A DNA stretch of 64,000 nt from an uncultured Pelagibacteraceae bacterium (GTDB taxonomy: Bacteria > Pseudomonadota > Alphaproteobacteria > Pelagibacterales > Pelagibacteraceae), in the NCBI GenBank assembly GCA_902568875.1, contig CACFSG010000005.1, positions 1 to 64,000 of the forward strand, read 5' to 3'. The notes below the pieces were generated by a model that was not told the origin of the DNA, ran no database searches, and saw only the letters and a list, made by a program, of their open reading frames with translations. Shown piece after piece: positions 41,832 through 51,604 of this stretch. The translations under genes were made by a program, and so were the position numbers. How positions within the stretch are numbered: position 1 is the first letter of the stretch; each line of letters opens with the position of its first letter.

Positions 41832-42002
41832 TTATTTTTTTATTTTAAAGCCGTGCTTCTCTAAAAGACGTTTGAGGTTTTCTAATCGTTCCTCTTTGCT
41901 TGTCTTAGAGTCGCCTATCTTTTCAAAGAATAAAAGTTTTTTTCCTTCTCTTTCTTTTGAAGCAAAATACTCTTTTATTGGCTTTATGGTGAATTTAACC
42001 AT
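41832..42002 (-). CDS. Small basic protein (56 aa), first gene of the operon, not in ORF track
   Basis: Own translation MVKFTIKPIKEYFASKEREGKKLLFFEKIGDSKTSKEERLENLKRLLEKHGFKIKK; strong SD AAAGGAGGAAT-ATG. Confidence 0.7.
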   Translation of the reverse strand: MVKFTIKPIKEYFASKEREGKKLLFFEKIGDSKTSKEERLENLKRLLEKHGFKIKK

Positions 42003-42113
42003 ATTCCTCCTTTAGCGTTGTTTTTATAGTCCCAGCAAGTAGAGTTAATTTCTAAATCAGGACTGATTAATTATAACACAAATCTAAAATTTTAGATTAT
42101 TTTTTTAATAATT

Positions 42114-43898
42114 TTATGAATTTAAAGAAGTTTGCTTCTTCATATCTTCTTTTTTAATACCTGCAACTTTAACAGGCTTTTTCATTGCATCTCTTCTAAA
42201 AGGTTCACCAAGTTCTTGATTTAGAATTACTTCAATAAAAGTTGTGATCCCTTTTTTTTGATCTTCACATGACTTTTTAATAGCGGCCGTTGTTTCTTCC
42301 ATTGTTCTAACAGTAACACCTTTTAAACCACAGGCATCAGCTACTTTTGCATAACTTAATTCTGGATCTAGTTCAGTTCCTACAAAGTTATCATCAAACC
42401 AAAGAATAGAATTTCTTTTTTCAGCTCCCCATTGATAATTTCTAAAAATAACCATTGTAATTGCAGGCCACTCTTTTCTTGCACATGAACTCATTTCATT
42501 CATACTTATTCCAAAAGCGCCATCACCCGCAAAACCAATTACTGGAGTATCAGGACACCCAATTTTTGCACCTAAGATTGATGGAAAACCATAACCACAT
42601 GGACCAAATAAACCAGGAGCTAAATATTTTCTTGGTTTTTCAAAAGTTGGATACGCATTTCCTATTGCACAATTATTTCCAATGTCACTTGAAATAATTA
42701 CATCTTCTGGCATTCCAGCTTGAATTGCTCTCCAAGATTGTCTTGGTGACATTCTATCTTTATCTCTTTCTCTTGCTTCTTTATTCCAAACTGTTCCTTC
42801 ATCATCTTCTTCATGATCTAAACTTGATAATTTTTGCAACCATGCTGATTTAGTTTGATGAATTAAATCTTTTCTTTTTTGTCTATCAGTATCTCCTGCT
42901 TTTGGAGATAATTTTTCTAAAATTTGTTGAGCTACTAGTTTTGCATCACCGCTAATACCAACAGTAACTTTTTTAGTTAAACCAATTCTATCAGGATTAA
43001 TATCTACTTGAATAATACTTGCCTTCTTAGGCCAATAATCAATTCCATATCCTGGAAGTGTTGAAAAAGGATTTAATCTAGTTCCTAAAGCTAAAACAAC
43101 ATCAGCTTTAGAAATCAGTTCCATAGCAGCTTTTGATCCATTATATCCTAACGGTCCTACAGCTAATGGATGACTTCCTGGAAAACTATCATTGTGTTGG
43201 TAACCAGAACAAACTGGAGAGTCTAATTTTTCTGCTAACTTTTTAGTTTCCTCGATTGCTCCACCTATTACAACACCTGCTCCAGATAAAATTACTGGAA
43301 ACTTAGCATTAGATAAAAGTTTTGCTGCTTTATCGATTGCTTCAGAACCTCCACCTTGTCTCTCTAGTCTTACAATTGGTGGTAATTCAATATCAATTAC
43401 TTGTGTCCAATAATCTCTTGGAACATTTATTTGTGCTGGTGCTGATCCTCTAATTGCTTTTTCAATAACTCTATTTAAAACTTCTGCCATTCTTGAAGGA
43501 TCTCTTACTTCTTCTTGGTAACAAACCATATCTTTAAATAAATTCATTTGTTCAACTTCTTGAAAACCACCTTGTCCCATAGTTTTATTTGCAGCTTGAG
43601 GTGTAACTAATAATAAAGGTGTATGATTCCAGTAAGCAGTTTTAATTGGCGTTACCAATCCAGTTATACCTGGTCCGTTTTGAGCAATAACCATTGACAT
43701 TTTTCCAGTAGATCTCGTGTAACCATCTGCAATTAATCCACCATTTGTTTCATGGGCAACATCCCAAAAAGTTATCCCTGCATCAGGAAAAATATCTGAG
43801 ATTGGCATAAATGCTGATCCTATAATTCCAAAAGCATGTTCAATACCGTGCATTTGTAAAACTTTTACAAAAGCTTCTTCTGTTGTCATTTTTGTCAT
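42114..43898 (-). CDS. xsc: Sulfoacetaldehyde acetyltransferase
   Basis: ORF; ThDP-enzyme, HAFGIIGSAFMPISDIFPDAGITFWDVAHETNGGLIADGY typical of Xsc. Confidence 0.92.
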   Translation of the reverse strand: MTKMTTEEAFVKVLQMHGIEHAFGIIGSAFMPISDIFPDAGITFWDVAHETNGGLIADGYTRSTGKMSMVIAQNGPGITGLVTPIKTAYWNHTPLLLVTPQAANKTMGQGGFQEVEQMNLFKDMVCYQEEVRDPSRMAEVLNRVIEKAIRGSAPAQINVPRDYWTQVIDIELPPIVRLERQGGGSEAIDKAAKLLSNAKFPVILSGAGVVIGGAIEETKKLAEKLDSPVCSGYQHNDSFPGSHPLAVGPLGYNGSKAAMELISKADVVLALGTRLNPFSTLPGYGIDYWPKKASIIQVDINPDRIGLTKKVTVGISGDAKLVAQQILEKLSPKAGDTDRQKRKDLIHQTKSAWLQKLSSLDHEEDDEGTVWNKEARERDKDRMSPRQSWRAIQAGMPEDVIISSDIGNNCAIGNAYPTFEKPRKYLAPGLFGPCGYGFPSILGAKIGCPDTPVIGFAGDGAFGISMNEMSSCARKEWPAITMVIFRNYQWGAEKRNSILWFDDNFVGTELDPELSYAKVADACGLKGVTVRTMEETTAAIKKSCEDQKKGITTFIEVILNQELGEPFRRDAMKKPVKVAGIKKEDMKKQTSLNS

Positions 43899-44013
43899 TC
43901 TTAGGACCTTTCTAAATTAATAAATGAAATAATTTTTAAAAATTATTTGTTAATTTTTGTGATTAATATATAAGATTTTTTAGATTTCAAACAATCAATT
44001 TGACACGATAAAT

Positions 44014-44298
44014 ATGGCTACAGACATAATAATTCACGATCAAAAAGATAATGTAGGGGTAGTTGTTATTGAAAAAATTACTCCAAAACAAGACTGTAAA
44101 TGCTGGATCATGGAAAATGATGGTTCTACCAATATTCAATCGATAGATGAGATTCCATTAGGTCATAAAATTGCTATGATCGATTTAAAAGAAGGTGACA
44201 CAATTCTTAAATATGGTCATGATATAGGTAAAGTAGTTAAATCAATTAAAAAAGGTGAACATGTTCATGTTCACAATGTTAAGACAAAGAAATGGTAA
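44014..44298 (+). CDS. suyA: (2R)-sulfolactate sulfo-lyase subunit alpha (UxaA/SAF-domain family)
   Basis: ORF; small SAF domain subunit preceding the large subunit, next to xsc and tauE. Confidence 0.8.
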   Translation: MATDIIIHDQKDNVGVVVIEKITPKQDCKCWIMENDGSTNIQSIDEIPLGHKIAMIDLKEGDTILKYGHDIGKVVKSIKKGEHVHVHNVKTKKW

Positions 44299-44302
44299 CA
44301 AT

Positions 44303-45469
44303 ATGGAAATTCCAAAAAGTTTTTTAGGTTATAAAAGAGAAAACGGAAGAGCGGGTACTAGAAACCATGTAATCATTCTTCCAGTTGATGATATTTCAAA
44401 TGCATGTGCCGAAGCTGTAGCTAATAATATTAAAGGAACAATTGCTCTTCCTCATTCATATGGAAGACTTCAATTTGGAGCAGATTTAGAATTACATTTT
44501 AGAACTATGATTGGAACAGGAAGCAATCCAAATGTAGCTGCTGTAATCGTCATTGGTATTGAGCCAAAATGGACAAAAAAAATTGTTGATGGAATTGCAA
44601 AAACTGGAAAACCAGTTGAAGGTTTTCATATCGAGCGAACTGGCGACATCGGTACAGTTATGAAAGCATCTAAAAAAGCCCAAGAATTTGTAATGTGGGC
44701 ATCAGAAAAACAAAGAGAAGAGTGTCCAATAAGTGATTTATGGATATCAGTTAAGTGTGGTGAGTCAGACACAACTTCAGGTCTTGCATCTAATCCTACT
44801 GTTGGAAATCTAATGGATAAACTTGAACCATTAGGAGTTCATTTGTGTTTTGGTGAAACTTCTGAGCTTACTGGTGCTGAAAAAGTTTGTGCTAAAAGAG
44901 GTGCTTCCAAAGAGGCTTCTGATAAATTTATGAAAACTTGGAGCGCTTATAACGATTTTATTTTAAAAGAAGCGACAGATGATCTTTCAGAAAGCCAACC
45001 TACAGCAGGTAATATAGCTGGTGGTTTAACGACTATTGAGGAAAAAGCTTTTGGAAATTTTCAAAAAATAGGAAATTGTAAATTTGTTGATGTATTAGAA
45101 CCAGCGGAAGAACCAAAAAAAGGAAAAGGGCTATATTTTATGGATACTTCATCAGCAGCGGCTGAATGTGTAACCCTTCAGGCTGCAGCAGGTTTTAATA
45201 TTCATTTATTTCCAACTGGACAAGGTAATATCGTTGGCAATCCAATTGAACCTGTAATTAAATTAACTGCAAACCCTTTAACAGTAAAAAGTATGGGTGA
45301 ACATATTGATTGTGATGTATCTAAAATTCTTTCAAGAGAAATGAATCTGTCTGAAGCAGGAGATGAACTTATTAAAACAACTTTAAGAGTTGCAAATGGA
45401 AGATTAACCTGTGCAGAAGCATTAGGTCATAAAGAGTTTGTAATGACTAAACTTTACAGAAGTGCTTAA
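44303..45469 (+). CDS. suyB: (2R)-sulfolactate sulfo-lyase subunit beta (track start 44255)
   Basis: ORF; UxaA-C/altronate-dehydratase fold [45 protein letters not shown]. Confidence 0.8.
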   Translation: MEIPKSFLGYKRENGRAGTRNHVIILPVDDISNACAEAVANNIKGTIALPHSYGRLQFGADLELHFRTMIGTGSNPNVAAVIVIGIEPKWTKKIVDGIAKTGKPVEGFHIERTGDIGTVMKASKKAQEFVMWASEKQREECPISDLWISVKCGESDTTSGLASNPTVGNLMDKLEPLGVHLCFGETSELTGAEKVCAKRGASKEASDKFMKTWSAYNDFILKEATDDLSESQPTAGNIAGGLTTIEEKAFGNFQKIGNCKFVDVLEPAEEPKKGKGLYFMDTSSAAAECVTLQAAAGFNIHLFPTGQGNIVGNPIEPVIKLTANPLTVKSMGEHIDCDVSKILSREMNLSEAGDELIKTTLRVANGRLTCAEALGHKEFVMTKLYRSA

Positions 45470-45483
45470 AATTAACTTATTTA

Positions 45484-46566
45484 TTAAGCTGGTTTTTTAA
45501 AATACTTTTTTCTTAAATCCGAAAGAAATCTTCTTATAAAGGCAGCTGCAACTCCTAACCCAACTGCAAAAAATATAGAAAACAATCCATATGCTATAGG
45601 TGTTTCTTTAGAAAACTTTTGAACTAAAATTGATAAAGGAGTTAAATCTTCTTTATCAACTTTAGTAATACCATTTAAAGTATGTTCAGCAAAAAAAGTA
45701 TCATAAGCAATTGCAATACCAACAACTAATAATAAAATTGCAAGCAATGCTTTTAATCCATTATTATCAATTGATTGGCCAAGTTTTTGACCTGTTTGAA
45801 CACCAATGATAGATCCAACTACTAACATTATTACTAAAACAAGATCTATAGATGCATAATTAAATGCATGTAAAAAAGTAACAATTACACTAACAAATAT
45901 TGTTACAAATAAAGAGGTACCCGGAACTAACTTTGTTGGCATACCAATAATATAAATCATTGCTGGAACTAAAATAAATGCACCACCTATTCCCATAATT
46001 GCTGCAATAAAACCAACTAATAAACCAATTATAACTGGTGTAAATGCACTTTCATATAATTTTGACTTCGGAAATCTCATTCTAAATGGAAGTCCATGTA
46101 TCCAATAATGAGAATGTAATTTTTTTTTAATTATAATATTTTTTTTAGCTTTATCTATTTCACCTAAACTCTCTACCAACATTAAAGTACCAATGATTGC
46201 TAGTATATACATATAAGCAAGTGAAATAACTGTATCTATTTTTCCTATGCCTTTAAAATACGTAAACGTATAAATTCCTAACAAAGTTCCTATTGCTCCA
46301 CCGATCACAATCATAAATCCCATTTTATAATCTAAAGTATTTTTTAGATAATGAGTTGTTGAACCCGATACTGACGTAGCTAAAATATTATTTGCTTCAT
46401 TTGCAACAGCATATACAGGAGGAACTCCAAAGAAAATTAAAAATGGAGTCATAAGAAATCCACCACCTACACCAAATAACCCTGATAAGACTCCAACAAT
46501 TCCACTTAATAAAATAATTTCGAAAGCGTTAATATGAACTTGTGCTATTGGTAAAAATACTTCCAT
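45484..46566 (-). CDS. Sulfite exporter TauE/SafE family protein
   Basis: ORF; duplicated GGGFLMTPFLIFFGVPPVYAVA / GGAFILVPAMIYIIGMPTKLVPGTS. Confidence 0.9.
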   Translation of the reverse strand: MEVFLPIAQVHINAFEIILLSGIVGVLSGLFGVGGGFLMTPFLIFFGVPPVYAVANEANNILATSVSGSTTHYLKNTLDYKMGFMIVIGGAIGTLLGIYTFTYFKGIGKIDTVISLAYMYILAIIGTLMLVESLGEIDKAKKNIIIKKKLHSHYWIHGLPFRMRFPKSKLYESAFTPVIIGLLVGFIAAIMGIGGAFILVPAMIYIIGMPTKLVPGTSLFVTIFVSVIVTFLHAFNYASIDLVLVIMLVVGSIIGVQTGQKLGQSIDNNGLKALLAILLLVVGIAIAYDTFFAEHTLNGITKVDKEDLTPLSILVQKFSKETPIAYGLFSIFFAVGLGVAAAFIRRFLSDLRKKYFKKPA

Positions 46567-46593
46567 CTAAAATAAGAAACTTTAAAAAATAAC

Positions 46594-46728
46594 TTATTTA
46601 AAAGTTAAAAAAGTTCCGACTAATATCACTCCCCAACAAGCTATTATAGCTGAAAAAATTCCTGTTTTAATAAAAGTTGTTTTACTATTTATAAGTTTTT
46701 GTAGGATTTTTATGTTCGAAAGTTGCAT
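46594..46728 (-). CDS. Small single-TM protein (44 aa), not in ORF track
   Basis: Own translation MQLSNIKILQKLINSKTTFIKTGIFSAIIACWGVILVGTFLTFK. Confidence 0.5.
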   Translation of the reverse strand: MQLSNIKILQKLINSKTTFIKTGIFSAIIACWGVILVGTFLTFK

Positions 46729-46797
46729 ACGTATATTTCAATAACACCAGTGTAAAAATTGTCAAACTATAATTTAAAAAAATGAAATTTTTTTTAA

Positions 46798-47148
46798 TCA
46801 ATATATAGTTGCTCCGAAGATCTTAATCTCACCATCCTCGACACCCAAAACTAATCTTCCCAAGAACTCCCCTGGGACTTCTTTATTGGTCTGCTTAATA
46901 AGAATTGTAATATGTTCGCCTCTTCTTAAAGTGCCAAAAGGCTCATAGGTCTCATTTAAATTTGTAATAAGCTTGTTATTTGCCCACTGTTTACCCAGTT
47001 CGACTTCGTTAGCACCAAACAACATCTGAGTAGAAAAATCCTTAGTAAAACCACCATAATCTTTAAGATTTGAAGATCTCACTAGATTATCCCAGAACGG
47101 TTTACCTATTGCAAAGATCTCTTCGTCAGATTTAGATAATAGATCCAT
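46798..47148 (-). CDS. Conserved-looking small protein downstream of aprA, unknown function
   Basis: ORF; co-directional with aprMBA, 25-bp gap. Confidence 0.7.
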   Translation of the reverse strand: MDLLSKSDEEIFAIGKPFWDNLVRSSNLKDYGGFTKDFSTQMLFGANEVELGKQWANNKLITNLNETYEPFGTLRRGEHITILIKQTNKEVPGEFLGRLVLGVEDGEIKIFGATIY

Positions 47149-47173
47149 ATGTGTTTACTCTTTAATATAAAGA

Positions 47174-49033
47174 TTAAGAGGCCTTTTTCTTCTCTTTATC
47201 ATCTACAATATGATAAACAGGAACCTTTTCCATACTAAATTTACCAGTTTTAGGATCTCTTCTAGAAACTGTTAAACAATGCCAATTGTCATCATCTAAT
47301 TTCATAAAATCACCTCTGTAATAATAACCTGGCCATCTTGTTTCTTCTCTAAACATAGTGTGTTCAGTCACACACTGAGAAGTTAAAACTCTATGCTTTA
47401 ATTCCCAGGCTCTCATTAGTTGATGATAGTCTTCAGCTCCAACTTTTTCTAAATCTTCTTGAAGCCACTCTAATAACTCCAAACCTCGTTTTAACATGTT
47501 TCCATTTGTCATATAATTTGAAGTAATTCCACCAACATATTCATCCATTATCTTCTGAAGTCTTTGTAAACCTTGAATTGGAGATATATAGCTAGGTGAA
47601 ACTGTACCACCAGTAATTTCGTTACTTCCTACTGTATAAGTTTCTAATGGTTTATAAACTTTTTCTTTAAAATCTTCACATTGTTTATCTGTCACTTTAA
47701 TACCTTCAGCTTTTTGATCTTCTATATATTTAACTGCTGCTTTTGCTGCTAGTCTACCTTCGGTAAAAGATCCTGAAGAAAATTTATGAGCACTACCACC
47801 AACAGTGTCTCCAGCACCAAAAAGACCCTCTACTGTTAACATTCTGTTATAGCCCCAAAAATATTCTGGAGGTGAAAGATCTTCTGGACCACTAACCCAA
47901 GCACCTGAACAAGTAGCATGAGAACCCATTACGTATGGTTCTGAAGTTGTTAATTCTGGATTTGTATATTTTGGATCAATATTTTGTGAAGCCCATACCA
48001 CTGCTTGACCTACTGTCATTCCTAGAAAGTTTTCCCAACCGACTGTTTCTAAGTGTGGATCTTGAAAAGCTTCAGTAGTAACCATATGAATAGGTCCACC
48101 GCCTGCAGCTACTTCTTGAATAAATGCGTGATTTCTTAAACAGGTAGGAGTTGGGTGATGATCAATATATTCACCAACCAGTTCTTTTGTTTGGTTGTAC
48201 CATTTTTTTTCATAATTTTCACCGTTTGCATTTTGAGTGTAAGTTTTTAAATGTAAAAAATATGCTCCAACTGGACCATAGCCATCTTTAAATCTACATA
48301 ACACAATTCTATTTTCCATTTGTGTCATTTTAGCTCCAGCAGCAATCGGTAAAGCATAAGCTGAACCATTGCTCCAAGGTGCATACCAAGTTCTTCCCAT
48401 TCCTTCTCCAACTGCTCTTGGTTTAAAAATATGTGATGCACCACCGGCTGCAACTATTACAGTTTTTGCTCTAAACACATGAAAGTCTCCTGTTCTCATG
48501 TTAAATCCAACAGCACCACCAACTCTATTTTCTTTAGCTTCATCCATTAAAAGATGAGTAACCATAATTCTGTTATAAATTTTGTCTGCTGATTTTTTTG
48601 CTGCTTCTGCAACAATGGGTTTGTAACTCTCCCCATGAATCATAATTTGCCATTTACCTTCTCTAAGATATCTGCCAGTTTCTTCATTTTTCATCATTGG
48701 CAGTCCCCATTCATCAAACATATGAACTGTAGAGTCTACGTGACGTGCCATGTCATAACCTAAATCTTCTCTAACCATTCCCATTAAATCATTACGAGCA
48801 TATCTTACGTGATCTTCAGGTTGATTTTCACCCCATTGCATACCCATATAGCAGTTAATTGCGTAAAGACCTTGAGCTACAGCACCACTTCTGTCTATAT
48901 TAGCTTTTTCAACACAAATAATCTTTAAATCCCTTCCCCAATGTCTAGCCTCAAATGTGGCACCAGTTCCAGCCATACCACCACCAACAACTAAAATATC
49001 ACAATCTTCGTAATGTGTTTTATGTTTAGCCAT
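47174..49033 (-). CDS. aprA: Adenylylsulfate reductase alpha subunit
   Basis: ORF; FAD domain VVGGGMAGTGATFEARHW, GAVAQGLYAINCYMG, adjacent to aprB. Confidence 0.95.
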   Translation of the reverse strand: MAKHKTHYEDCDILVVGGGMAGTGATFEARHWGRDLKIICVEKANIDRSGAVAQGLYAINCYMGMQWGENQPEDHVRYARNDLMGMVREDLGYDMARHVDSTVHMFDEWGLPMMKNEETGRYLREGKWQIMIHGESYKPIVAEAAKKSADKIYNRIMVTHLLMDEAKENRVGGAVGFNMRTGDFHVFRAKTVIVAAGGASHIFKPRAVGEGMGRTWYAPWSNGSAYALPIAAGAKMTQMENRIVLCRFKDGYGPVGAYFLHLKTYTQNANGENYEKKWYNQTKELVGEYIDHHPTPTCLRNHAFIQEVAAGGGPIHMVTTEAFQDPHLETVGWENFLGMTVGQAVVWASQNIDPKYTNPELTTSEPYVMGSHATCSGAWVSGPEDLSPPEYFWGYNRMLTVEGLFGAGDTVGGSAHKFSSGSFTEGRLAAKAAVKYIEDQKAEGIKVTDKQCEDFKEKVYKPLETYTVGSNEITGGTVSPSYISPIQGLQRLQKIMDEYVGGITSNYMTNGNMLKRGLELLEWLQEDLEKVGAEDYHQLMRAWELKHRVLTSQCVTEHTMFREETRWPGYYYRGDFMKLDDDNWHCLTVSRRDPKTGKFSMEKVPVYHIVDDKEKKKAS

Positions 49034-49503
49034 TAGTAATAAACTCCTTTTTTAAATGAATCTTTTGGCACAGAAGGTAATTCTCCATCAATATTAAGTC
49101 CTTCTGGTTCTGTATATAATCTTTGTGAATTAATCTCTCCTTGATTTGGTTTATCACCTTCGGCAAGTTTTGGAATAAATTTTCCCCAAGGTTTAGTTGT
49201 TATAGGAGAAACAAAGTTTTTTTCTGTTCCATTTCTAAATTTTATTTTCCAAGAAATTGTACCTTTTTCTTCTTCTCTTCTTACTCTTACACTGTGACCC
49301 ATGGGAGCAAAGTCAGCATATCCTCTAACATCTATTGCATGATTTGGGCATGCTTTCACACAAGAATAACATTCCCAACAAAAATTTGGTTCAATGTTTT
49401 TTGCTCGTCTAATATTTTCATCAATATGCATAATATCTGATGGACAAATATCTACACAATGACCACAACCATCACAACGTGTCATGTATACAAATGTTGA
49501 CAT
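49033..49503 (-). CDS. aprB: Adenylylsulfate reductase beta subunit
   Basis: ORF; CDGCGHCVDICPSDIMHID, CWECYSCVKACPNHAID. Confidence 0.95.
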   Translation of the reverse strand: MSTFVYMTRCDGCGHCVDICPSDIMHIDENIRRAKNIEPNFCWECYSCVKACPNHAIDVRGYADFAPMGHSVRVRREEEKGTISWKIKFRNGTEKNFVSPITTKPWGKFIPKLAEGDKPNQGEINSQRLYTEPEGLNIDGELPSVPKDSFKKGVYY

Positions 49504-49529
49504 AATTTTATTTTTCTCCTTTTATCATA

Positions 49530-50330
49530 TTAATAATGTTTTGGTTCATCTCTTTTCATGCCTAATCCAAATTGTTTAGGTGCATCAGCTTCAGGTGGTA
49601 AATTATCTCTTGAACCATCTGCTTCTGCTAAATTTTTTTGTATTGCTGCTCCTGGTTTATAAAACATATGTGCAAATTTTGACCAATACACACCTCCAAA
49701 TAAAACTAGGTTTGATACAATAAATAATATTAAAAAAGCTTTATCATCCCATCTATCATTTAAATTTAAAGTTTGTAAATAAGACCAAATTAAACCAGTT
49801 AAGGAAGATGCAACTAATGCAAGTACAAATAAATCTGCTTTAATAATTCTATACCAAGGTTGAGCTTCTGAATAAACATCTACTCTTAAAAAAAACCAAA
49901 ACCAACCACCACCTATAACTGTCATAATAGCACCCACGTGCCAAATGATAGGCCAAAAAGATGGGGTGTCTGAGGATGAACTTGTATAACAAAAAATCAT
50001 TATTACTGATCCTATCCAGAATAAAATTGTTCCATACATTCCGAGTAAATGAGCCACTCTTCTTTTTCCCGCTCCTAACTCTGATGTTGTTGCTATATCA
50101 CTAACAATAGTTTTGGAAACTACAGATATTTTTTCAACAGTGCTTAAAGTTTTTGTAGCAGATAATTTTGCTTTTTTTGCATTCTCAAAAAAATATTTAA
50201 CATTTTTTTTATGAATAATGTCTAGAAGAGTTCCAATAACTATTAACAATACCATTAAGATAACAAAAGACTGCATATATACTGGTGATACAGTTTCTGC
50301 CAGGATGGCAAATGGATTAACAGATAACAT
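49530..50330 (-). CDS. aprM: Adenylylsulfate reductase membrane anchor AprM
   Basis: ORF; polytopic protein preceding aprBA. Confidence 0.85.
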   Translation of the reverse strand: MLSVNPFAILAETVSPVYMQSFVILMVLLIVIGTLLDIIHKKNVKYFFENAKKAKLSATKTLSTVEKISVVSKTIVSDIATTSELGAGKRRVAHLLGMYGTILFWIGSVIMIFCYTSSSSDTPSFWPIIWHVGAIMTVIGGGWFWFFLRVDVYSEAQPWYRIIKADLFVLALVASSLTGLIWSYLQTLNLNDRWDDKAFLILFIVSNLVLFGGVYWSKFAHMFYKPGAAIQKNLAEADGSRDNLPPEADAPKQFGLGMKRDEPKHY

Positions 50331-50424
50331 TAGATTATTCCCCTTTCGATTAGTTGTTTAGTATAGTTATTAAAATAGATCAACCTTGGAATCTTGTCAT
50401 ATAGTAACACTAATAAATGAAAAT

Positions 50425-50826
50425 TTATTTATTTTTTCTCGTATAATGTTGTTTTAAAGGAATTACTGATCTCACTCCTCCTTGGGGATTCTCCACATCA
50501 CCTTTCCTTCTAGGAATCAAATGGATATGACAATGCATAATAGATTGACCTGCAATTTTACCTGTATTTACGCCTATATTAAAAGCCTCAACTGTTTTAT
50601 CTTTATCTAAAATTTCTTGTTTGATTAGCTTGATTAAATCATTGCAAGCAATAATTTCTTGGTTAGTTAAATCAAAATAATTACTTACATGTCTCTTAGG
50701 AATTATTAAGCAATGATGATTTGATACCGGATAAGAATCATAACTTGCATAAGCCAAATTATTTTGATGAGCACAGCCACTTTTTTTAATATCACAAAAT
50801 AAACATGGATTATTTGGATCGCTCAT
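50425..50826 (-). CDS. HIT-family protein
   Basis: ORF; CLFCDI, QSIMHCHIHLIPRRKGD. Confidence 0.92.
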   Translation of the reverse strand: MSDPNNPCLFCDIKKSGCAHQNNLAYASYDSYPVSNHHCLIIPKRHVSNYFDLTNQEIIACNDLIKLIKQEILDKDKTVEAFNIGVNTGKIAGQSIMHCHIHLIPRRKGDVENPQGGVRSVIPLKQHYTRKNK

Positions 50827-50827
50827 A

Positions 50828-51604
50828 TTACTTAAATTTATAAAGATTACATTTTTTAATTGCAGAAAGATAATATTTTGAAAATATTTTATACTGTATT
50901 AAATTTTTTCTTTTCCATCCAATTTGTTTAATTGTTTTAACAGAAGTCACACCTTTGCCAGAACCAATTAATATAATTTCATCATATTTTTTTAATTCAT
51001 TAACTAAAATATCTTTTTTAATTATTTTTTTAATTTTAGTTTTAAAAAATTTATAAGTATTACCCTCATAATAATCTTTTTTTGGAATAAAAACCTTTTT
51101 TCCTTTTATAAACAAAAGATTAGAAGTTCCTGTTTCCAAAATTTTATTTTTAAAAACAAGAGCAATATCTGATTTGGAATTATTCATTTTTGATAAATAA
51201 GATAAAATTTTTTTATATTTTAAATTTTTATATTGAGGTCTTTCACGTTTTAACTTTACAAGTTTTAAATTAAAATCTAATTTAGAAGAAATTTTTTTTC
51301 TTAAAGATATTGAAATTACTTTTTTATTTAAAGCAACTCTAAACAAATGATTATAATTATAGTTTTTAGATAAATTTTTATTAATAATTTCGAGAATATC
51401 TCTTTTTATAAATTTTTTTTTTATTCCATACTTATTAAGAGATCTAATTAAATTTTTTATATGATTTTCAAAAAATAAAATTCTTGGTGGTTTTCCAAAA
51501 ACCCACATCGTCGTAAAAATACCATGGTCACCCCATAAATCTTTAAAATCTATTTCCTGTAGATCTTTAAGCTGATAAGATTTTTTTAATAAGTAAGTTA
51601 CCAT
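50828..51604 (-). CDS. pabC: Class IV aminotransferase, probable 4-amino-4-deoxychorismate lyase
   Basis: ORF; ETGTSNLLFIKGKKVFIP; linked to pabA/pabB. Confidence 0.8.
   Translation of the reverse strand: MVTYLLKKSYQLKDLQEIDFKDLWGDHGIFTTMWVFGKPPRILFFENHIKNLIRSLNKYGIKKKFIKRDILEIINKNLSKNYNYNHLFRVALNKKVISISLRKKISSKLDFNLKLVKLKRERPQYKNLKYKKILSYLSKMNNSKSDIALVFKNKILETGTSNLLFIKGKKVFIPKKDYYEGNTYKFFKTKIKKIIKKDILVNELKKYDEIILIGSGKGVTSVKTIKQIGWKRKNLIQYKIFSKYYLSAIKKCNLYKFK

Noticed and set aside
41815-42015. 66-aa plus-strand ORF MPTYSIYFFILKPCFS...
   Set aside because: Opposite strand encodes a 56-aa basic ORF with a strong Shine-Dalgarno (41832-42002), which I consider the real gene
49141-49440. 99-aa plus-strand ORF in aprB
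   Set aside because: Antisense to the aprB ferredoxin domain
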